Shown here piece after piece: positions 25,263 through 39,300 of a stretch of 64,000 nucleotides of DNA. Position 1 is the first letter of the stretch. Every line of letters begins with the position of its first letter. The position numbers and the translations under genes are program-made. The DNA lies in NCBI GenBank assembly GCA_036345935.2, contig JADWOT020000006.1:15350519-15414518 (forward strand), written 5' to 3'. This DNA is from Taenia hydatigena (lineage: Eukaryota; Platyhelminthes; Cestoda; Cyclophyllidea; Taeniidae). The notes under the pieces were generated by a model. That model searched no databases. It was given only the letters and a program-made list of their open reading frames with translations, and had not been told where the DNA came from.

Positions 25263-28200
25263 TGTCGGATGGCCTCGAGTAGGCAGGGCTTGGTCGTGAA
25301 TCCTGCTTAGCATGCATCAAGGACATGATCAGGCCCCTAATTCGTCATGCCCAAGGGCGGTAATGAGCTTGCCTGCCGGTGGAAAAGAAGAGCTGATTTT
25401 GTTCAAAGTTGAGAGCCAAGATGCTGCACTCGCATCGCAGCCCTTTAACCTAGTCGCTGAGCAGGTTCAAGTATAGCGTAGGAGCAGTAACGAATCCGCC
25501 CTGTGGTGTCATGCTGGTGGACTAATGCATTTCTGTGCTTTATACTTCATGGGTATGGGCGACCGCGTGAATCTTACAATGCGCTGCAAGTTAAAGCAAA
25601 CCAAATGGCTTGAGTCTGCCTGAATGTGCATTTGAATACTTATCTATTGTTTTATCATAAAAATCTTAACAAAATTATTTATAGGCAAAATATGGCGGCT
25701 TCCGGAGCCCTGGGGAAGGAGAACAGCAAGAAAAGCAGACGTGACACTCAAATGGCATGTTGTTAGAGTGCGGGATCGCGCCAATTAACCGTTGCATTAC
25801 TCCTTTTTCAATGCCTTGTATTTTTCTGGTTTTCCCCACTTGCATTTTGTTATGTGATGCTTTTGAAAATTCAAGTAAATGACACTAATGCGCATCTCAC
25901 TTTGCTTCTCGTGTCACTGTCATAGAATCATAATTCAACCATTGCACTGGTGGCCCTACAGCATACACTTACGCTTCTCAGACTCTTCGCTCACGTTCGT
26001 TATGCTTATTTCCAGACTCGTATACGTTACATTCTTCATGAATTGTTCTGGTTGCACAGAACAAATCAACAAAACAAAACGCTGTGCAACAGATGCTATT
26101 CTCGATTAGAGTAACACCAAAGATAGGTTTCAATGTTCAAGGCCTTCTAGACTTTAAGAGATCTAAGAAGAGGGTATGAGAAATCGCTCTGTCAAATTAC
26201 AGTTGCATTTTAGTTTGGAAAACTTCTTTTAAGAGTTTCAAGCACTGAAGATACCGCGGTGCAGATCGATAATAGTGGTAACCGCTGCGTAGATTAGCTC
26301 AAAGCCATGAATGACGCCCTGTCCTTGCGCCTTTCTCTGCCTTACAAATCCAACTAGCGAGTTGGACATGAACATAGCTAAAACTCCTGTGCATGAGACA
26401 TGTTATCCATCCAATCTTTAATCACTGACACCTACAGAGCCAGAAGTAACGACCACTCAGCAGCCGCTTGCTCAATTTAGCGCTTTTGCTGAATGACAAA
26501 AACATCTGCTTCGATGGTGAAATTTTCGAATTTGCGAATTCACAACACAGTGGAGGAGTCCATGCAGCAGTGACGCACTTCAGTGTCTTTCAAACTTCCT
26601 TTGCCAGCCACAATTTGCAACTACTTTCACACCGATCATGCGATTGTGCATAAACGTATAATTCTGCTCTCTCGTACGAGTTAGCTTGGAGAAATTGTGG
26701 GATAATTGGATTAAGGAAAATATGGAGCAGCTGTTCACACCTAAGGGAAGCAGAAATAGATAGTTGAATCGAAATCGACGCTTCGTATCTCAAAATTTCA
26801 CGAGCATTTAATTGTGCTGTCCTATAGGGAACAATTTCCTTGTATAAAATTTTCGCAAATAACAAATTTTGTTAGGGATTATTATCCTTCCAGACATAGG
26901 ATCTATAGCAATAGGCGAAATACCACTTTTATACACCTTAAAATACGATGGTGGCCTGATATCAAGGGTTCCAAATTTTGAAGCATGGCCCACAATGCTA
27001 GTCTCTTCAGTATTTCGTGCCATAATGGGCGACTGAAATGCAAGCATAAAGCACAGTCCACGATGCCTTTTTCTAGCGGCACGTCTAGAAGATCTCAACA
27101 TAACCAGATAAGAAGCATTATAACTCTGTCGAAAAGAAATGGCCAAATGTCGACTGTATACCATTTCTCAAGCATCATTATTTCATCGCAAAATCAACAC
27201 ATTGCACGGTGGGTACGAATAAGCAATATGAAAACAAACGCCATACCATTTTGCACAAACACGGAGGCTAGCACAAGTACGGCTTAAAAAATAAGCAAAC
27301 AGCAATAAATGCCTATTTGGGCTAAAATGAAGCACGTTTGTAGCAAGCTCATCTGTCATCAACAAACCTCACAACTAAGGTTATTGAATTAATTCAACAC
27401 TTAACGCAATAGTGGAAATGCCCGCACACACTGGGTCCCAGTACAATGACCTACACGGACAAAATACGTGAATCCCTTCATTGCTTATCTTACGAAGCCA
27501 CTGCACTCTATACGTTGAGAACAGCAGACAACGATGAAAAGCAGCAAGTGAGCTGAGTCCTGCAATGGTTAATGCACATCACGGCAAAAGTCGCCAGCTC
27601 TACTCTATTCAATTAATCTCTAATACACGAGACGCAAAGTGAAATGCGCATTAGTGTCATTTACGTGGCGCCAGTGATAAGCGTTGAATTGATGATGTGA
27701 AGTCTGTGAGTTTCAAACTGTTATTTGGGTGTCTCATGCGAGGTCACTCGGCACTCGAATGAGGAGGTGTGGAAGGGATGAGGTGGGTAAGGCTTGATGC
27801 GTTGAAAGCAGGGAGGATGACAGTCAGTCAATCGCTTGACCCTACATGATGACAAGGGCGTTACGAGCCCAAAGTATGATGATAGCGATTTCCACAGGAA
27901 GCGTTTTATGATAGCCATGGAGACATGAGTAAACTGCCTTTACTGTCACCGCCCGCAATTCTTGGTTATGGGAGGCTATTTAGCATCATCGCCAGACAGC
28001 CACCGTTGCTTAATAATGGTGGCAATAATGGCTAGGGAGTGTAGGGCTGTCGATCATGTCACAACAAAGTTGATGTGGGGTGTTAGGTCCTATGTCTTCA
28101 ATTCCACAACCTCGCCTTTGTTGATGGTACTGCACTTTCGTCCGACTTGTCGCCTCTTGCGATGTCGGAACTTGGGTTAAATGGGACATTCCTCTTCTCG

Positions 28201-29149
28201 TCTTACAAGAGGCATTTTCTTAAGTCATGTCACGCAATACCTCTTTTGTTTTGCTATTTCAAAGTCAAATGCCATAAGTTGAGTTGGAATGAGTGAGAAG
28301 TGTAGGCACTACTATGAGCACACTGTCCTACCACTTTGAAGGCATCGGCCATGCTGCATCCGCGAACTGGCTCTTCAGCGCACACCCACTTAATATTTGA
28401 AGCGCTGGTGCATTTTGGAGTCAAAAGCAGAGGTTGGATTGATGCCATCGAGCTGACCTCCATAGACGCCTTTTGGTAGCAGACCCCTGCTTTCGAGTCC
28501 ACCCATTCGCTCTTCAATGTCTGCTCAGTAGTTGGTGCCGTATACATTGTTCCTCCCACGGGCATCACTAAATTAGATAGCCTCATGACTTCAAATTCGA
28601 CTTTTAATGAAATTTGGAGGCAATTTGTGTAGGCGAGGAGTGGAACTTTGAAGTTAGTAACTTCGGTCCAACCTAATGTCAGAGTATAATGCTATAACCA
28701 GTTCCATGACAAATTTAAGGCGCTAATTCGAAAGAAGACGTATGCACAGATTCTTAATGCAATATGATAATGTTCTCTTAGGCGCAGCATTGTCAGTGTG
28801 ACAGCCTTTTTCTCTAGCATAAATGCACATCCCATTGCTGGAGTATGGCATAGCCTTGACAACTTAGCCATGCACAACTGTGCCTTAGCATGAGCACTCT
28901 CCGCGTTTAGTAAAGGCGCAGTGATATCATTTAAGAGTGGTTATATCATTGCCATTTGTCTTCGTCGAATCGGGTGGATAGTGGTTGCATTTGCTCAACC
29001 CAAAAAAAGTGCATAGTTGACATGGACTCGACGGATCGCGTAAGGTCACATTGAAAGGAATATGAGCCTTTTTTGTAAAAATACCGTAGAAGTTTGTGCA
29101 CATGCGATTGCAAGATGAAGAAAGGCTTAAGCTTACGGGAACTGTTCTG
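25263..29149. other. Non-coding stretch, nothing firmly recognised
   Basis: A short plus-strand opening near 25,377-25,475 ('KEELILFKVESQDAALA') reads like a gene fragment but is closed by stops on both sides. The minus-strand frames 26,808-27,164 and 28,254-28,586 are over 100 codons and unrecognised. No other feature. Confidence 0.35.
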
Positions 29150-29485
29150 TTCGTGTCTGCACGTTCCGTACATTACCTTTCCTATTGGTATTATTTCTAT
29201 GAAGGCAAGGTGTGTGCTGGGTGGAGAACTGTGGGAGGGCCTCGTAAATGGGAAGGGTATCACTGCAAGGCATGCGCCAGCATGGCTGGGTTGAGTTTGA
29301 ATGTGCACCATAATGCAGGAGTGACAAAAGAAGAGGAGGAGGAGGTCGGATTGGACTGTGGATCACGCGCTATGCTGAGACGACACTATCTGAAATATGG
29401 CCGCCAAAGTGACCGTAAGCAATACTGAGAAAGAGACAAACAACGTTTTGGGACTTTGCTGGATAATTGATGCGATAGCAGTAGC
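29150..29485 (+). repeat. Dispersed repeat family R1, plus-strand copy
   Basis: Partner of 16,115-16,665 (opposite strand). The open frame 29,096-29,428 runs through it and ends in 'DCGSRAMLRR' followed by a Lys/Tyr/Gly-rich stretch, matching the peptide from the other copy over about 25 residues. The repeat, rather than this frame, is what is supported. Confidence 0.65.
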
Positions 29486-32400
29486 GTATTTGCCTGTTTA
29501 TTTTGCTTACGTGATTTGGCGTCCATTTACGAAGATGGTAGTCGAATATGTAAAGGTCGAGAGTCTTCTTCCCTCGACTCGACGAATTCTTGAGCCACGA
29601 TTCATCACCACATAAATGAATGTGATCAGATAAACTTGTTGTTAGTAATCATTAGTAGTAATTATCGTAAGGGTATTCACGACAGGCCGAGGAACAATGT
29701 AAGGTTGCCATTGAGCAGATGTCTACTAAGTTAGCTGATCGACGAGATGCGGCTTTGGGGGTGCTTTGCAAATAAACTTATCAAGCACATGTTCATGGTT
29801 AGAGGCAACTAACTGGAATCAATCAGCCTTTTGTCGTTAGTCTGGAGTTAGTCGAACTGCATTATTCTGTCGAAAGTTGTCCTATATAAATCAGCTTCTT
29901 TAAATATTCATGAAAAATAAGGAACAAACTTCCCCGTTTCATTCTTGTCCATTTCATCTGTTTTACACAGTTTTGGCTGCATTATTGGGATCAGGTCGTT
30001 ATCCTCCCATCAGGTCTGCATAGAGTTGAGTCACAGGGAACTCAGCCTAACATAATTCAACGTGTTTATTAAATTTCTCGCAACAGGTGCTTGCCTTCAA
30101 TTTTTAGTGAAGAGTCGGGATAAGCTGGTGCAACATTGCTTCAAGCTGGTGTTTGGAATGTTGTTGCCAATAATGCGAGAGGAAATAGACTCCGCTGAAG
30201 GGCTCAAAGGAGCTGAGGTATCATTTGGCATGATAGGTAATCATTATTAAAGTACCCTAAGAGAGGGGTGGCTTACAGGTGTTGCTAATGGTGCTGCAGA
30301 TTTCTCGTTTACCTCGTTCCTTTGGTTACTTAAATCTTTGGAGGTACAGACTTATTTAGAAATCTTGAACTTGGTCAATGTAAGTCTGGGTGCTTGCGTT
30401 TTGAACTCTAGTCTACCTCAAGGAGAGCTAACGATGCCTTCATTGCTGGCATTGCGTTCGCCGAATGCCTCTCACCTGAAGAGCTCTTTATTTAGCGCGC
30501 GCATCACCTGAGTATCAAAGGCAACTTCAGTCCCTACTTTTAGCTTAAGGTGCGGAGCAGCGTGATTCCTATATTTTTTCCAAGTGCGCTCCATAGTTTG
30601 GTGTTGTTAGCAGTTTCTACCTAATTGTCCAGGTTAAATTATCGATATTTTGTGAATTCTTTTCAACTTTGGAAACCCTTTAATTTATGCAAGAGTCATT
30701 ATTACAAGCCCATTCAGAATAATGGTTAGGACTCCATTAAAGATCCTTGAGATGATGATTGACAAAATTTTTATTAAGCAATTTTGCGCTTTCCATCGTT
30801 AAGGCGAAGATTGAGATCGCATGACCCGATGACATAGCGCTTCGCAATTCCGCAGATAACTCTCCCCTCATCCCCCTTTAAGAAAGTTCACAACATTCCC
30901 GTTGCTTTATGGAAGCAATGTGTCACCATTGATCTGATTTAAAGTCTCTGCCATCAAAATATTCAACTTGAGTAGCTTCGCAGGCTAAATAGCAGCCAAT
31001 AAATCGGCCACGAATTTAAGAATTTGAGCCAATGGTTTACTGCAAGTGCTGAACCGGATTCCCTGCCTTCCTTTAGTTGAAGCGTGCATTCTCAGCACGA
31101 TCTGTTATGGTGACCCACACTAGTGGAACGCATTTTCGACGATTCGAGACTCCCTACGGACTCTAATGTCGAAAAAGGATAACCGTTCTCTAGTAGCTGT
31201 GCAATAAAGAGGCGGGTGTGGGTAGAGCTCACATCACAGGCCAATTTGTTGAAAGCGAGTCAACATTTCCAATATTTGCGACAGAAGTTAGGGTTTGTGC
31301 CGGTTGTTCGGATCTCACTTTTTTGGGGGGTCATGAACGTATCGGCCACGTAAGTTTCTGACGTCACAAATGTGCCCATTTCAAATCGCGACCCGATTAA
31401 CCTCTTTCGCTTTTGAGAAGACGGCTTATCGCTGAAATAGGCTAAACTCAAATGCATGCTGACCCCTTTGGCAGGCTAAAATTTACACCTTGTCCCTTGA
31501 GTTACTCTGCATAGACAAAAACCTGATCCGAGAAAGCTTCACCTTGTGGCTAAGCTTAGACTAAAGTTACAACGAAAACGCTATATTTCGACTAAGACGG
31601 CGGGTGCCGGCGGCATAGGTGATGCGAGCACTATTCCATTGCGAATATGCAGGTGTAGAGTCGTGGAATGTTAAAGTAGCTGAAGATAAGGCCGAAACAT
31701 GAAGAACTTTAGTACAGGGCTTTCATCCTGGTTCAGTCAACACTCGGCTTTTTTGGTCTTCACTCCTAAAGTTCGTTCTTCTAAATCAGCCATCACAGGT
31801 GATCAGACAAACTAGAACCATCCGTGGTGCAGAAACATTTATCCTACCAAATAATGCATGCATATGCCTCGACGACGAAGGAGAAGTAAAGCTTACAGAG
31901 GTCCATTCTTTATGTGTCTACTTGCACCACTCACCGCTCATTTAACAGAGGAAATGAAGACGGTAGTCGTCAAGTTTCCTATCACCCACCCAACAATTAA
32001 ATTTCAGATCCGTTCTTCTCCGCCAACTACTAAGAAACCAAGAACCATTAAGAGAAACTATGATCCGTAAATGTGTCTATACGCAAGCAAAAACAGAGAA
32101 GGCACTCAATCAGGCCTAGTCGTCAAAGGCACAGGAGTAGGCCAAGTGAAACCTGCAGCTTTGTGTGTCAGAAAGCACTGCCGGCTAGCACCTACGACCT
32201 TTCTAGCGATTTCGTACGAACGCAGCCTCATACTTCTTCCCTCAATCCTTTTCATTGATTAAAATTTTCAACAACCTATTTATTCGTGTTACCATTAAAA
32301 CCCTTGCGGTTTGAGTGAATTTTTGTGGCTAGAATACATTTACTGAGAGGTCAGCAGTATCGTTTTAACGGTTGTTGGGGACAAAAGGATTCAATGAGAC

Positions 32401-34014
32401 AAGTCACCTATTTCAGCAAGGGATTCCTTTCAAAGTTACCACATTACACACTGGTTGCAGAGGCATTTGCGAAACATCGGTTCACTCCACTGTTAAAACA
32501 TGTGCCTCGAAACCAACGGCTGGCGTACGCTTGGCGCAACTGAACAACAGCAGCAGTGGTAGCAGTGGCGCAGATTCGTTCAAGATCTGCATAGACAAAT
32601 AGAGTACGTAGGAAATGGAGAAGTAAGGAGCAGATTCGTTAGCCTTTAGCCATTAAAGGAAAATTCACATTGTGCATTTTCTGTCTGCTTGACGGGATCC
32701 TCAGCAGATGCAGTCTCTACTTCACGGTGGGGAGGCGCACCTCAACATGGTAGATAGACGACAGATAATATCGCGTATAATTAGGAGCATTTCTAATGTC
32801 AAACCGTTAATCTTTAGAAGTACTAACTGAGTAGTAAGCCTTTTCCTCCACGCATCTAAGCCTTTCATTTGCACTTCATTTGATCCTTTCTGTCCACTAC
32901 ATCACAACGCAGGAACTGCAGTACCCGCGACGCACCTTACAGAATTACAGAGGTTTCAACAAACGCCTTAGCGACTGCTTTACCGATGGCAGTCTGCACG
33001 AAGTGCATGTATTCTAAGAAATCAAAGAAAAAAGTGCTGGTATACACTTCACTTATTTGCTTGTCATCTTTTTAGTGCCAGATTTTAAGTTTTTACCTAT
33101 CCATATTTGGCGCCAACGGATTCAAACCCAAAGAAACATTCCTGCGTCTGTCCAAGCAAAAAGAGGCCAAGGATATCAGTCCCAATCCCAGTGAAGTTCT
33201 GCGATAGCCTTATCAACCGAATCGGTGCATGGATCCTAAGTATGAACTTAATCGTTGGTAATTAATGAAGTCTTTTCTAAAAAAGGTGCCATTTGCATCC
33301 AGTAAGAGGCAACGACAGTCCTCGAAACATGGATTCACTTGACTGCAGGGCTGAATACCGGCAAGACAACAAGATTCCTTACTGATAATTTACAATAAAA
33401 GGTGAATTTTCTTATATGTTTACTCGTTTAGGCTGCTCGAGTTTTACATAAGCCATGATTTTGACAAGTTTTACGAGCAGAACTAGCTGTGCTGTTATCG
33501 TTGGATTGACTTGTGTTGCCAGTTTTCTAAAAGTATAATTCGCATATTTTAAGGGTGCCCCAATTTTCCTTCAATTTGCATAAAAGTAGTAGACTTTTGC
33601 GAAATCGGCCGTTTGTACAAGCCACTCGGTCAACTGTGTCGCACATCTTTTGGCTAGTAGGCAACTACGCTGCCTTGCATTTCTGGATGTAAAGAAGGAA
33701 CATGTTGTCATTATTATAGTGGATGATGCTTGCCACTAAAACAAGGTTCTTGATTCTAATATTATAGTTTCTGAATTAATTAATTTGCTTGTCAACTAGG
33801 ATGTTTGGCGAAACGGCCACAATTTCAGTCTATTAGCCTTGTAAAGGGGATCAACTTACAGCTTCTCATTTTATCATGCATTTCATTTCTAACACCCAAA
33901 TATTGGTCTAACTCTCACACGTCCCTGTGTGTTTCTTTGCGTAATAGTCTAATGCTTAATATAGTTAATGGCCCTCTCTTAGGTAAGTGGAGTTATGAGG
34001 GTGCAGAGAATGGG
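29486..34014. other. Non-coding stretch, nothing recognised
   Basis: All open frames are under 100 codons, with no family motif. A run of short plus-strand frames at 31.8-32.6 kb is Arg/Lys/Thr-rich and unremarkable. Confidence 0.4.
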
Positions 34015-34235
34015 TATGAGGTGGTACCTTCCACAATCTCCCTTCTTTCATTCACTCTCCTTCCTCTCTTTCTGCTATTTCTAAGATAAAACGTATTTTT
34101 ACGATCCTGTTTTGCTGCATGCTGTACGAAGCATGCGATTTAAGGTCTTGCGTCTTGCTGCTTTTCACTGATTCAAAGGTCTTCCTGTCCAGTCTACCGA
34201 CTACGCCTAATCGTTTGAGAGGTAGCTGCTTGTTT
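34015..34235 (+). repeat. Dispersed repeat family R4, copy 2
   Basis: Partner of 25,045-25,262. Landmarks are a pyrimidine-rich 'ccttcctctctttctgc' block, 'aaggtcttgcgtcttgctgc', 'gattcaaaggtcttcctgtc', and 'ccgactacgcctaatcgttt'. On the minus strand the copy directly continues the reading frame region of an ankyrin-repeat fragment, so the family may derive from the 3' part of an ankyrin-type gene. Confidence 0.6.
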
Positions 34236-34397
34236 AAGAAGTATTCGCACACATGGCAGGTGGTCTTTTGTGGCTGCACAGTGAAGCACGGTGTTAATGA
34301 TCTTGTCAGTGCAAGAAACCGAGGCGCCATGCTCAGGGAGGATCTTCAATGAGTTTTGATCTCCATTTTGCGCTGCCAAATGAAGTAAGGACACCAC
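34194..34397 (-). pseudogene. Ankyrin-repeat gene fragment
   Basis: The minus strand encodes about 1.7 ankyrin repeats: 'LLHLAAQNGDQNSLKILPEH' then 'GASVSC', followed by 'NTVLHCAATKDHLPCVRILL'. The canonical 'LHLAA..G....v..LL..GA' pattern is clear. The frame closes shortly after the second repeat. A proline replaces the usual leucine at the end of the first repeat ('KILPEH' for 'kLLLeh'). I see no flanking exons or good splice sites, and the 3' part lies inside a dispersed repeat. Best read as a decayed fragment of an ankyrin-repeat protein; a single live exon of a larger gene cannot be excluded. Confidence 0.55.
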
Positions 34398-36224
34398 GAA
34401 TTCGCATCGTTTCTGTTGGGACCCGCCTGAGAAAAAAAGGCTGCTCCTACATTTATCAGTTGCATTAACCCTATATTACGAGTGCATAGAACAGGTCTGG
34501 TTTTGCTCTCCTTAAGACATTGCGTTAACACTTCTTATCTTCAATAATTTTAAACTACCCACAAATTTACCTCCACAATTTGGTGGCGTCTATTTTATTT
34601 TACAGCGCAGGAGATCACGAATACGAAATGCGACCTACATCGCTCTCCAGCAAACGCTTCATGGCAGCGACATTGTTATGAAGAATGGCTTGAAAGAGCG
34701 TTTGTGGTTCATCACTTCTAATTTCCTCATCTTCCTCATCGTCCGGTCTGTGTGTGCGCTGCAGAGGCGAAACTTTGTTTAATTAAAGTAATATACTCAT
34801 TATTTTGCTTTAGTATATTAGTTCACCTATCGGCAACACGAAGAAGGGTTGGCTAAATTCGAAGTCAAATTATTTTACTTCCAAAAGCATGGAATTCTGA
34901 GGCATCATATCATATGGTAGATAAGAAAGGTGGAGAGCATTAGACAACCTTGCGTGAAATGTTATCGGCGAGAGTGCTTCTCAGAATATTAGAGGTTTCT
35001 CAATCGCTGGGCCATGTACAAAGAAAGATTAGATGCCAAGGGAATAACAATACCACTTGCCACAATAGCAGATTGACGGCGGCTAAATTGCCTTTCCTTG
35101 CCGTTCAGTGAAGGGGCATTTTACCAAGGTAATCACACAGGTGAGTATGAGTCCCTTTATCGAGGAGGAGCTGAATCATCTCTATGTTACCCGTCAATGT
35201 TGCCTCTATGAGTAAAGTCGTCATGGAACCTTCTGCATGCACATTAGGATCAGCCTAGAAAATGTGAGGTAATGCTGGGTCGAATCGAGCGTTATGACTA
35301 CTAATACTATTGCCTGGTAACAGGCACTATGTTTGGTTAGCTGCGCAAATGTTATGCATGGATTTATAAGATGTGCGGTGTGATCCTTTTTAGTCACTTC
35401 TTGTCGAATAAAGAATGATAGGGTTAATCGATGGCGAAGAGTTGAAGACAACGTACGCCGTTTTGCAGTGGCTGCCTCGCGAACGAGAGCAGATTATTTT
35501 CTACTGCTTGAGACAAGGTAACTGAAGTAATGCCACCATCCGAAGGGCCGGTAACTATTCGTCTTTCCTTCAAAGTAGAAAAGCAAATAGGTACAGAGGT
35601 CAGTAGGATTAAAACGATTCACAGTGAAGAAAAGCCCTGTAAAAAATTCTGTTAAATGCAACCATACCAAATTTGATTGCGATAATAGACAATTAAACCT
35701 TTTCATTAAAAAGACAAAACTGCAGCAAATGTAAAAGCGACCTATATGTAAAAAAGAGGATTTATATGCACCCTGGAGCCACTCATTTTACTGAATTGCT
35801 CTCATGAACAAAGTGATCAAAATTCAAACCATTTGACATCCGAATGCTGCAATGACCTATAACGTGCTAAATTAAAACAAGCTGGAGCATGAATTTGTCG
35901 TCACAGATTTTATAAATTATTGAGCCAATGGTATTTTTGTGATTACAACAATCGTCCTTATTTGAGTGTTTGGAATTTCAATCTATTAATCCCCTGTGAG
36001 CTCTTATGGCGACCTCACTCTATGTATTGAGCACTTGTGGCGGCGACGGCGTATTCTCACCAAATAGCAGTACAACGAAGGTCGGTGGAAGTGACACGAC
36101 ACATGGGCTTTCATCTTCATGTGTTTATAGTAGCCGACCAATGCTAACTTTTGATGTGCTATTCAAAAAGCATGATTGTCCCTGTGCTAAATGACACTAG
36201 TTATAAATGCCTGAACGGTGGGAT
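34398..36224. other. Non-coding stretch, nothing recognised
   Basis: Short open frames only. No repeats recognised apart from the flanking families. Confidence 0.4.
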
Positions 36225-36375
36225 GGTGGTGAACCCTACTTACTCTTTTGCTTAGGTTAGTGATTACTAACAATTTGTGCATCGAAACAATAGCTTTCGC
36301 CTACCGAGCGAAGCTCTACCCAGTACAGACTTCCATAGTGCTGGAAGTGCATCAGTCGTCATCCATCCCACTACT
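36225..36375 (+). repeat. Dispersed repeat family R5, copy 2
   Basis: Partner of 19,545-19,690, sharing 'ggttagtgattac', 'cgcctacc' and 'gcatcagtcgtcatccatc' with similar spacing. Confidence 0.45.
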
Positions 36376-39300
36376 GCAACAATCTATCATAGTAGACACC
36401 AAAATCCCAACAGCAAGCCATTGAGTTTATTTTATTGCGACCCTGCTTTATGCAAAGAAGAAGACAAAGATCACTAGTTTCACTGAGCGATTTTGCAGTT
36501 GTTGTCCATTTCTTCGCTAAGTTTAGAGTTTTCTAGGTCTAGAATACTTGTAGTGTTGGATTGATTATTTTTTTATGCTTGTGGCCACTCTAAATCAACA
36601 CAAAAGTTCTGATAGGAACAACGAGATCGTTTGGCTTATGTGATGAATACTACCCAACTGTATGTGAACAACTCTGTTGCCTTAACAGACTCTTTCGAGG
36701 GTTAACGCAAGCGGTTCAGCATACCAGACCTAACGAGGGCTTCACTGAAATACATTTGTCCTTTCACACTAATATACCTGCTATTTTCAGGCTGAGCTAG
36801 CGAGATTAGAACGTTAGCTTCGCCTTCTCCAATGGCCAAGTGCCGTTGCCATCACAAGTGTAGGTATCTCTAAAACATATTAATGCATATGAAATTTCCT
36901 TTACCCCTTTCACAATAGAGGGAAAGGTGTTATCAATTTCATTTGATTAGATGTGACGCAAAGGAAGTCAAATAAAAAGTGGGAAAAGTTTTTTTTCGCA
37001 AAGGATTTATAAAGCTTCCAATGGCGTTGTGGCAGTGGCAGAGGGCACTGTAAGGCTTAAAGCACGAGATAAAGACAAATCAGCACAACAAAGAGCAAAA
37101 GTAGGGCCTTTGCTATGCATTGGCTTTTGCTGTAGTGACACATAACGTGCAAGTTATTGCGAATCCCTTGTTGTCTGGAATCTTTAATTTGCAAAAATAT
37201 ATGCATGGGCTAATAGCTGATAAATAAGCTTAATTTTGCAGATTTCTGCCATTATCAGTAGCAATCATTCTGCCTTCACGTTTATGGGTAAAATCAAGTT
37301 ACACTTCTCACTGAATTGAATTATGTGTGCTCAAAGCAAGTCTGAGGGTTAAGGAAGTACATTCAATAAAGTTTGGTGCCAAACTTTGGAGGACAACTTG
37401 GAAGTTCGCAGTATCCACAATGCAATAGTAGGGTCCAAGAACGTTGAACATTTCCTTATTTGAATCGCTATAAGGGAGAAATTGCAGGATGTGACTAAGT
37501 CAACGAGGACTCACTACGGAAGTACCAAACTTGACAAATACTAGATGTGGAGTTTAGTTTGAGGACCACTGCAAAAATAGCACCTAAAGAAATCCTTAAG
37601 ACGTTGCTGATGCACGATTCTAGGGTATAAGAATATGGTACACTTCTTCTCCATTTGTTCTGCATAGAAAACGCGAAATTCAGTGGTTCCCATTACCCTC
37701 ATAGAGTTTACATGGCCATCCTCTCATCTTCGATCTTAGCATGCCAGTGATTGCAAACTGTAGAAAGATTTGTTTCAAGCAAAGCAGATGTGCGAACACG
37801 GTAAATGCTGAAATGGACGCAAAGAGACAGAAGATAAGGTGATTACCATCGTGCAAACTCACCAGGTGTCGACTAGGCTGTAAGCCGGATCCTAAGTAAA
37901 TAAATACACGCGGATCCAAGACAGACGCATAGCTCCTCGCGCAGAGGAAATTCGGTGGCGACGACAGACAGTTGGGCACCTCGTCTACCGCCTGTAGTAA
38001 CTGCTTGCAACGACGTAGAAGGCAAAAGGGTAAGCCGATAATTTTGTTCGAATTTCACCAATAGGGCGCCCAAAAGAGAACCAATTACTGAGCACCATGG
38101 ATGAGCTTATCCACGGCTGATTAAAAAGCACAAAGCCATGTTTCACAATGTTGCTCGAATTCAGACCTTAAATAAATATCCGCTCCGAAAAAACAGGTTT
38201 GTCAACTCCACATTTTAATTGCTAAAGCAAGAATGGGAACAATTAAAAAGCATCCGCCACTCCTTTTTAGGCAAAATGTCGCCTACTCAAGCAATGCAAG
38301 CTAAAGTGAGGAGATAATTGGAAGAAAATGGCAAGGCCGTGGCAAGATATATTCCATCCGGATCCAAACACGTGAATAGGAACTCATGCAAACATAAGAC
38401 GTAAGGGGAAGAAATTTTTCAAAAGTAAGAACTGTGTTGTTTTTGATTGAACCTCTGTGCACCTAGCCATGAGATTCACAATCTAGAGGCATTCGACACT
38501 AAGAGGTGTGCCAGTGCAACCACACAATTTGAATGCAATCTTAAACTAACTTTTCAAAAAACGAAAAGAGCCATTGTATTCTTCCTTAGCGTGAGGAATT
38601 GTTTTGCACGTACCCAAATAACCGTTTAGTTTGCACACCACCAATGTAAATCACACATTTAAGCATGCAAATGCATATCTAGCAGAATAGAGAACGGTCA
38701 CTGAATAAATTTACACTAGTGCGTCCGTTTAATGATATACCGGTGCAAAGATATGCTTTAAGCGATTGTCAACGTGCTCAGATTTATTGCTCCCACCGTC
38801 CCTATGCACTGCCAATTTTGTTCGACTCATAGATTATGAGTACATTGCTAATGTCTGGGAGATTCCGGTGCATGGTAAGCAAAGCGACTTCACCACTTCC
38901 CGCTATTGATCCAGCTGTGTCAGTGAACAACTAATCTCACATTTCATTCAAGAATTCAGTGAAATGAAACAGGATAACTCCAAGTAAGGAAGCAAAGCCC
39001 GTCAAAACCAACGCCATGCGACGTATCTAAGAAATCCGAAATATGGTAAAAGCAGGTTGGTTGTTTTAACTTTTGCTAGCAATAAAAGTACACCCAGCCA
39101 GTCTTAAAGCCTAAGATTTAAGTATCAAAGGGCAAAGCTGAAGACTTCCTATTTTAGCAAAATCAAGCCGATTCATTAATGCACATCGGTAAGTCACTAT
39201 CAATAATATGGCCAAGCAAGAGGGTGATTCAGCGAACAGGGCCAGTGAAGGTAAAGTGTGGTGTGGAATGCCAACGTCATCCCAAAGAACAAGTTGCAAT

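Noticed and set aside
29096..29428. Cysteine/histidine pattern suggesting a zinc finger in the R1 peptide
   Set aside because: Spacing does not fit a zinc-finger class and the residues are not conserved between the two R1 copies.
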